Part shown: piece by piece, positions 59,784 to 64,000 of the stretch | Layout of the letters: every line of letters starts with the position of its first letter | Position numbering within the stretch: the stretch's first letter is position 1 | From: Calendula officinalis | Lineage: Eukaryota; Streptophyta; Magnoliopsida; Asterales; Asteraceae | Assembly (NCBI GenBank): GCA_963853835.1 | Contig: OY970820.1 | Span: 75,078,909 to 75,142,908 of the forward strand | Length of the DNA stretch: 64,000 nucleotides | Reading direction: 5' to 3' | Position numbers and translations under genes: made by a program | Notes under the pieces: model-generated | The model's input: the letters and a program-made list of their open reading frames with translations, nothing else | The model's database searches: none | What the model was told of the DNA's origin: nothing

Positions 59784-60629
59784 TCTTCGAAGAACTTCGA
59801 ATCTACCACCAATCGCGATAACGTTATCGTCCCATCAAGGTTCCCACCAAGACGAGTAGTCACGGATTTATATCTTTTTGAATAAAGAGACTTTTATTCA
59901 TGGATATTGTAAAACATACAAAGTCTTGAATAACAATGATACTAACTCATGTACTATTCCTCACTGGACATAGATACAGAATTATTACTGCATCATTACT
60001 TATTCCTTTCGTTCATGTTGATTACTTTATGGCTTTTACAATTTTACTTGTAAGTTTATCACTAAACTAGTCATTTCTATTAAACTAAAGACATAAGACA
60101 AGTGCTTGGAAAAACACTATTACTTTTGTCTTTGCTAGATCTTGTTCTTGCAACATTCTATAACATATTCTAGTCTTCCCTTTTATGCAATTCCGTAAAC
60201 ATAGAAGTATTGGAAATAACTCCTTAGTTTCTTGAATTCATAAAATTCACCTTGGAACTAAAGCCTCTTTTAGTTACTTGATTTTGTAGATATCTTGTTA
60301 CTAGTTAAAAAAAATTCCTTAAATGATTATGTTATCCACTGGAGTGTGAATAACCTATTAGATATGCAATAATTAATCACTAGACTTGTGATCACGCTAT
60401 TAGGTTTGCAATAGTCTAATTAACGATCATTTATTATTTCTCTTAACTCTTTGGCAAACGATTTGGTAAAACTTTGTTGTTAATATCCTACTAACTTACT
60501 ATATTCATTAATACCTCTAATGAATACGTTAGTCTTAGCTCCCACTAAATTTATGGAATTTAAGCATCACTAAACTATTACCTTGACCTAGTCAAAACCT
60601 TGTAGTTTAATTCTTTAAGAATTAATCAA
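59784..60629 (-). other. Non-coding interior of the oldest Copia
   Basis: AT-rich, no ORF. AGCTCCCACTAAATTTATGG at 60538 parallels 29758 in the host Copia 3' region and 63294 further on, which supports a common family. No pol remnant is readable here, so pol was lost. Confidence 0.4.
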
Positions 60630-61075
60630 TTTAAAGTCATCCCTTGGATTAACGAATATCCAACATTCCTTTTAAGGGAATCATGACTTTTATTGATCAA
60701 CGTATCTACAAGTATAAGGCACTTGAAAAACGATACTTATAATTATTAAGTATATTAGTATACTTTTAAGAATCTCATTTAATGTCAAAGTCATTACTTG
60801 GATTTCTCAAATATCCATTATTCCTATTAGGGAATTATGACTTGATCAAATATTATATTTATTACAAGTATAAAAGACTTGCAATAATACCTTTGATTCT
60901 TAAATACTTTAATATAGTTCTTTACCTTTTAAGAGTTCATTTAATGTCTAAGTCTTTCTCCTTGGATTATACGAATATCCAATTATTCCTATAAGGGAAT
61001 TATGACTTCATTAAATTCCTTTATCACAAGTAGAAAAGACTTGTAATAATAATCTTTAACGTCTGTCTTGATTAT
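60630..61075 (+). repeat. Tandem repeat, three diverged units of about 150 bp
   Basis: Units start near 60630, 60778 and 60940. Each contains (plus strand) an AAGTC and CTTGGATT block, AATATCCA, TTCCT then AGGGAAT-ATGACTT, then ACAAGTA and ACTTG with AATAAT. No coding function; the 70-residue ORF at 60782 is a by-product. Confidence 0.8.
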
Positions 61076-61662
61076 ATCCAATATAATCATACTATATTAA
61101 TATTAATACTTTAAAACTTACTATCATAAGTAACCATTACTTAGCATGTTTTAAATAAGTTCAATGTACCTTGAACTATATGCTTTCCATAAAAACTCTT
61201 AAATACTTTCATTAGAAAAACATTCTCATTACTAGTGTCTAAGTAATTTGAGCTATTAAGATATCTACACAACAATCAAACAAATATAAACAATGAGATC
61301 GTTATTAAGTCACTACTTGACTTTATAATCTAGTCATAAAACTTGACTAGTATAATCAACACACATGCACACACAATATAATTCAATCATGGATTTAACG
61401 ATGATAAACTTAAAACCGAAAATTTATCTTAGAATATAAAAATGTAATTTGTTTAAAAACACAACTAAAAACCGAAAATTGTTTTAGCGAATCCATATGA
61501 AAATACTGAATAAAAAATGGTGCTCGTGGGATCTTTTTCTCATGTTAGTCCATCTCACTTTCCATCATCTCTTGCAATAAACGATTGCTAAAGTTGAGTT
61601 ACTCGTAATAACTTTTACAAGTAGGAAAGGAGTATCTAGAAGTTGGTCAAGTCAACTGAGTA
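61076..61662. other. AT-rich, nothing recognised
   Basis: No gene or element end supported. Confidence 0.5.
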
Positions 61663-62343
61663 TCAAGCATGACTTCCTACCCTTTGACCCTTTCCACAAC
61701 CAAGACACAGTTTCTCGGTCCTTGCGTTGTTTGGCTTTACCTTCTTGACCTTTTGTTTGACTCCATTACCCTTTAGGCACGTCGTGGCTGTGATCGATTT
61801 TATCCTTTCCCTTTCCATTGCGCCTCTTTCTCTGATCACTACCATTATCGGTTACAACAAGGTCATTCTTAAACTTGGTCCCTAAATCAACTTAGTAGTC
61901 TTGAGCACGAAATGTAGCTCAACAATGGATTGCTCCATGTTATGCATGTTGTAGTTGACTATATAAGACTTATAGTCATCTGACAATGAGTTGAGTATCA
62001 TTACTGTTGCTGACTGCAACGGTATTGGGTGTCCTATTCATTCAAGATGATCCATGTGCTCTTTCATTTTCATGACGTGAGCACTCACCGATGATCCCTT
62101 AACCACCTTGCAAGATTTGAACACTCTACAAGTGTAATATGCTTGTCCTAGTTCATTTCTAGCATTCGCGGCAGGAGAATTTAGTATTGCTCTTTCTAGG
62201 ACGTTTCCTTTTCTCTCATGCCTAAGCATAATCCGAAGATCACGCTTCCAATTGAGAAACATTGACCCAGTCAATTCGTCCTTTTCTAGAAACAAGCGTA
62301 GTGAGAGATTGTTGGTACGTGTCGTTATGGTTGTTGCTGCCAT
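61663..62343 (-). pseudogene. gag: Copia gag of the oldest element, broken
   Basis: Starts at ATG 62343: SLRLFLEKDELTGSMFLNWKR (shown here as the core EKDELTGSMFLNWKRDLRI), the Copia gag N-terminus, continuing to a TGA at 62038-62040. After it the same type of sequence goes on in the same region (DDYKSYIVNYNMHNMEQSIV), and a cysteine-containing basic tail with CLGCGKGQRVGSHA at 61663-61845 looks like a zinc knuckle remnant. At least one stop and one frame change. It is on the same strand as, and related in leader to, the 28390-56570 Copia. Confidence 0.75.
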
Positions 62344-64000
62344 CTACAAATCAAACTCAGTTTAATTAGTAATCATCAATAAACATTCTCTAAAATATAT
62401 TATAAACCCATAATTAATATTTTAGGCCTAGGATCCATATATCACATTCTCGCCGCAAGGTTTGGGCACTTCCCGACGAGACATGTTATTTCTGGTAGGT
62501 AACATCCTTACCGATCGTACCAAGACTTGATACGATTCCTAGAGGTCGTAAAATCTTTAGACTTATAACTTACTACAACCTTGTACGAATTTAATCGTAC
62601 ATTTCTAAGTTGCAATAAAGTCTAGTATGTTTATTTTACTCAAGTACTTTTTTGGGCCGGGACTCCCGATTATCACCAAAGTAGATCAGACCATCTAAGA
62701 CAATGCGATGTTCTGCGCCGGGAGTCACAATTATCACAGAACCTTACGCACCCTAACACTCGCAATGATTTGAACCCATATCTAAGGTTCTTTCTGCTTA
62801 CAATATGAATATCGTTGAACAAGTGAGGTGTTCCATTAGATGGATAGTACTTCGATCTAAGATTTTCTTGGGTTTGTTTAAGTCTAAACTAAACTTAAAC
62901 CTCATTCCAATTTTAATCCTTAATTTTAAAAGACTTTCGATTCGTGTACTTAATTCCACAAGACGTCTTTCTAAAATTACCTTTAAAAGTCTAAGTATTA
63001 AACTTGTTCGATTTTACTTGTATACCTTAAAACGAGGTGTACAAAAGATATTACTAGGTTTTGTGAAAAACCTTATCTTAATAAAACTTACTTGTTATAT
63101 TTACTTTGAAAAACTTCAAACCCTACTTTAAAATAGAGATTTTAATTCTTTATGACTTACGAACACAAGTCATAACTTTAATTTAACATAACTAGTTTTT
63201 CTATATTTAATAATAAAATTAAACATCTTACTTATTAGATTCTCCAAAATATGTCCTAGGGACACATTTATAAACTATGCGATTTTCTTGTGCAGCTCCC
63301 ACTAATTCCAAAAACCATGATGGAATTTGAGCATGAACACAATCACTAGTCTAAACTTGGTGAACATTAATAATCTTATTATATAAAAACTATATATAAT
63401 AATCTTAGTTTGTTTGAAGCATTGTTATATTTAACTTAGACTTAGTTAAATATAGGTTCTTAAATTTCCTATGTTATTTAACCCTTGATCATTAATCTAA
63501 TACTTTACGTAACTCGTAATATACTTGTATAATTAACTAGTTATAATTACTTATAACTTTATACAATCTAATATTTATAACTTTCGTATTACTATCTAAT
63601 TATAATAAAACCTTTGTACAATTTCTAGTTGTTTACAACTTTGTACATTTCTAGTTTAATTATAACTTAATACAAATTTCTAGTTATTGTAATATTACAA
63701 CTAAATGATCAAAATAACATACATATTTAATGTTCCATTTTAATCTCGTATTTAAATATATATGTATATATAATTTATTTCTTTAAAACCTTATAACATT
63801 CTTAATAAGAATATTATATCTAATTTGTACATGTGTATTTTAACTTAGACTAATTAAAATACGTACAAACTATTTTATCTTTTAAAAATCCCTTTTTAAA
63901 TATTAAAAATTTCCAAAAATTATATATAATATAATATAAATACATCTTGTTAATTTTAAAACTTTAAAATTAGCACTTCTCTTTTATCCTTAAATAAATT
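62344..64000 (-). other. Leader of the oldest Copia, to window edge
   Basis: 62430-62850 matches the leader of the host Copia (41640-42010), including GGGCCGGGACTCCCGATTAT and CGCACCCTAACACTCGCAAT, in the same position relative to gag. The rest is very AT-rich and non-coding. The 5' LTR and PBS would be beyond the window. Confidence 0.65.

Noticed and set aside
62805..63131. 108-residue plus-strand ORF.
   Set aside because: AT-rich leader of a minus-strand Copia; Lys/Leu/Asn/Ile-rich translation without a domain.

Overview
The window is plant nuclear DNA, very probably from a eudicot and most likely an Asteraceae. The plant origin is firm: there is a class I small heat shock protein gene, a TPS-b terpene synthase relic with the family exon lengths, and a landscape of Copia and Gypsy LTR elements and MITEs. 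The family assignment is inference from the style of the repeats and genes. Only one intact host gene is visible, the intronless class I sHSP at 10930-11397 with a TATA box and heat-shock-element-like sites. A monoterpene-type terpene synthase pseudogene lies at 1899-3718. Almost everything else is mobile DNA in several nested layers.

Layout. 1-1315: 5' end of a minus-strand Copia element (gag open to the window edge, primer-binding site, LTR with an unusual array of a 10-bp motif). 1899-3718: TPS-b pseudogene. 3961-4326: Mutator-type MITE with a perfect 9-bp duplication. 5281-5468: minisatellite and Helitron-like 3' end. 5521-7279: inverted-repeat element filled with about 26 copies of CACATGTG in larger palindromes. 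7638-8809: short duplication, tRNA-like segment, Stowaway MITE. 8904-10629: 1.7-kb terminal-inverted-repeat element ending just upstream of the sHSP promoter. 11967-18843: young, nearly intact minus-strand Copia of Retrofit/Ale type with identical 203-bp LTRs; its gag and pol lie in different frames but are placed in phase by a predicted 218-nt intron. 19372-23548: hAT MITE, degenerate repeats, truncated Gypsy-type LTR and (TA)n. 23590-27996: fragments of a Sirevirus-like Copia, a Gypsy gag and an older Copia LTR.

28385-56575 is a nest that can be resolved by target-site duplications. A minus-strand Copia (28390-56570, TSD CCATC) was hit in gag by a second Copia (33235-41045, TSD CAAAC, with a tandem LTR-internal-LTR-leader-partial LTR structure) and in its leader by a 12.4-kb Sirevirus-like Copia (43280-55686, TSD ATATG) carrying a roughly 4-kb extra coding block after pol. 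This nest appears to sit inside a still older minus-strand Copia whose 3' LTR may be 26879-27996 and whose gag and leader lie at 61663-64000. A 2.8-kb solo Gypsy-type LTR (56803-59577, TSD TATTT) and a CACTA MITE (59608-59780, TSD CTA) also landed in it.

The sHSP is the only locus expected to make a cellular product. The Retrofit element is the only retroelement near coding integrity: pol is fully open, and gag has one in-frame TGA. All other retroelement genes have several stops or frameshifts.
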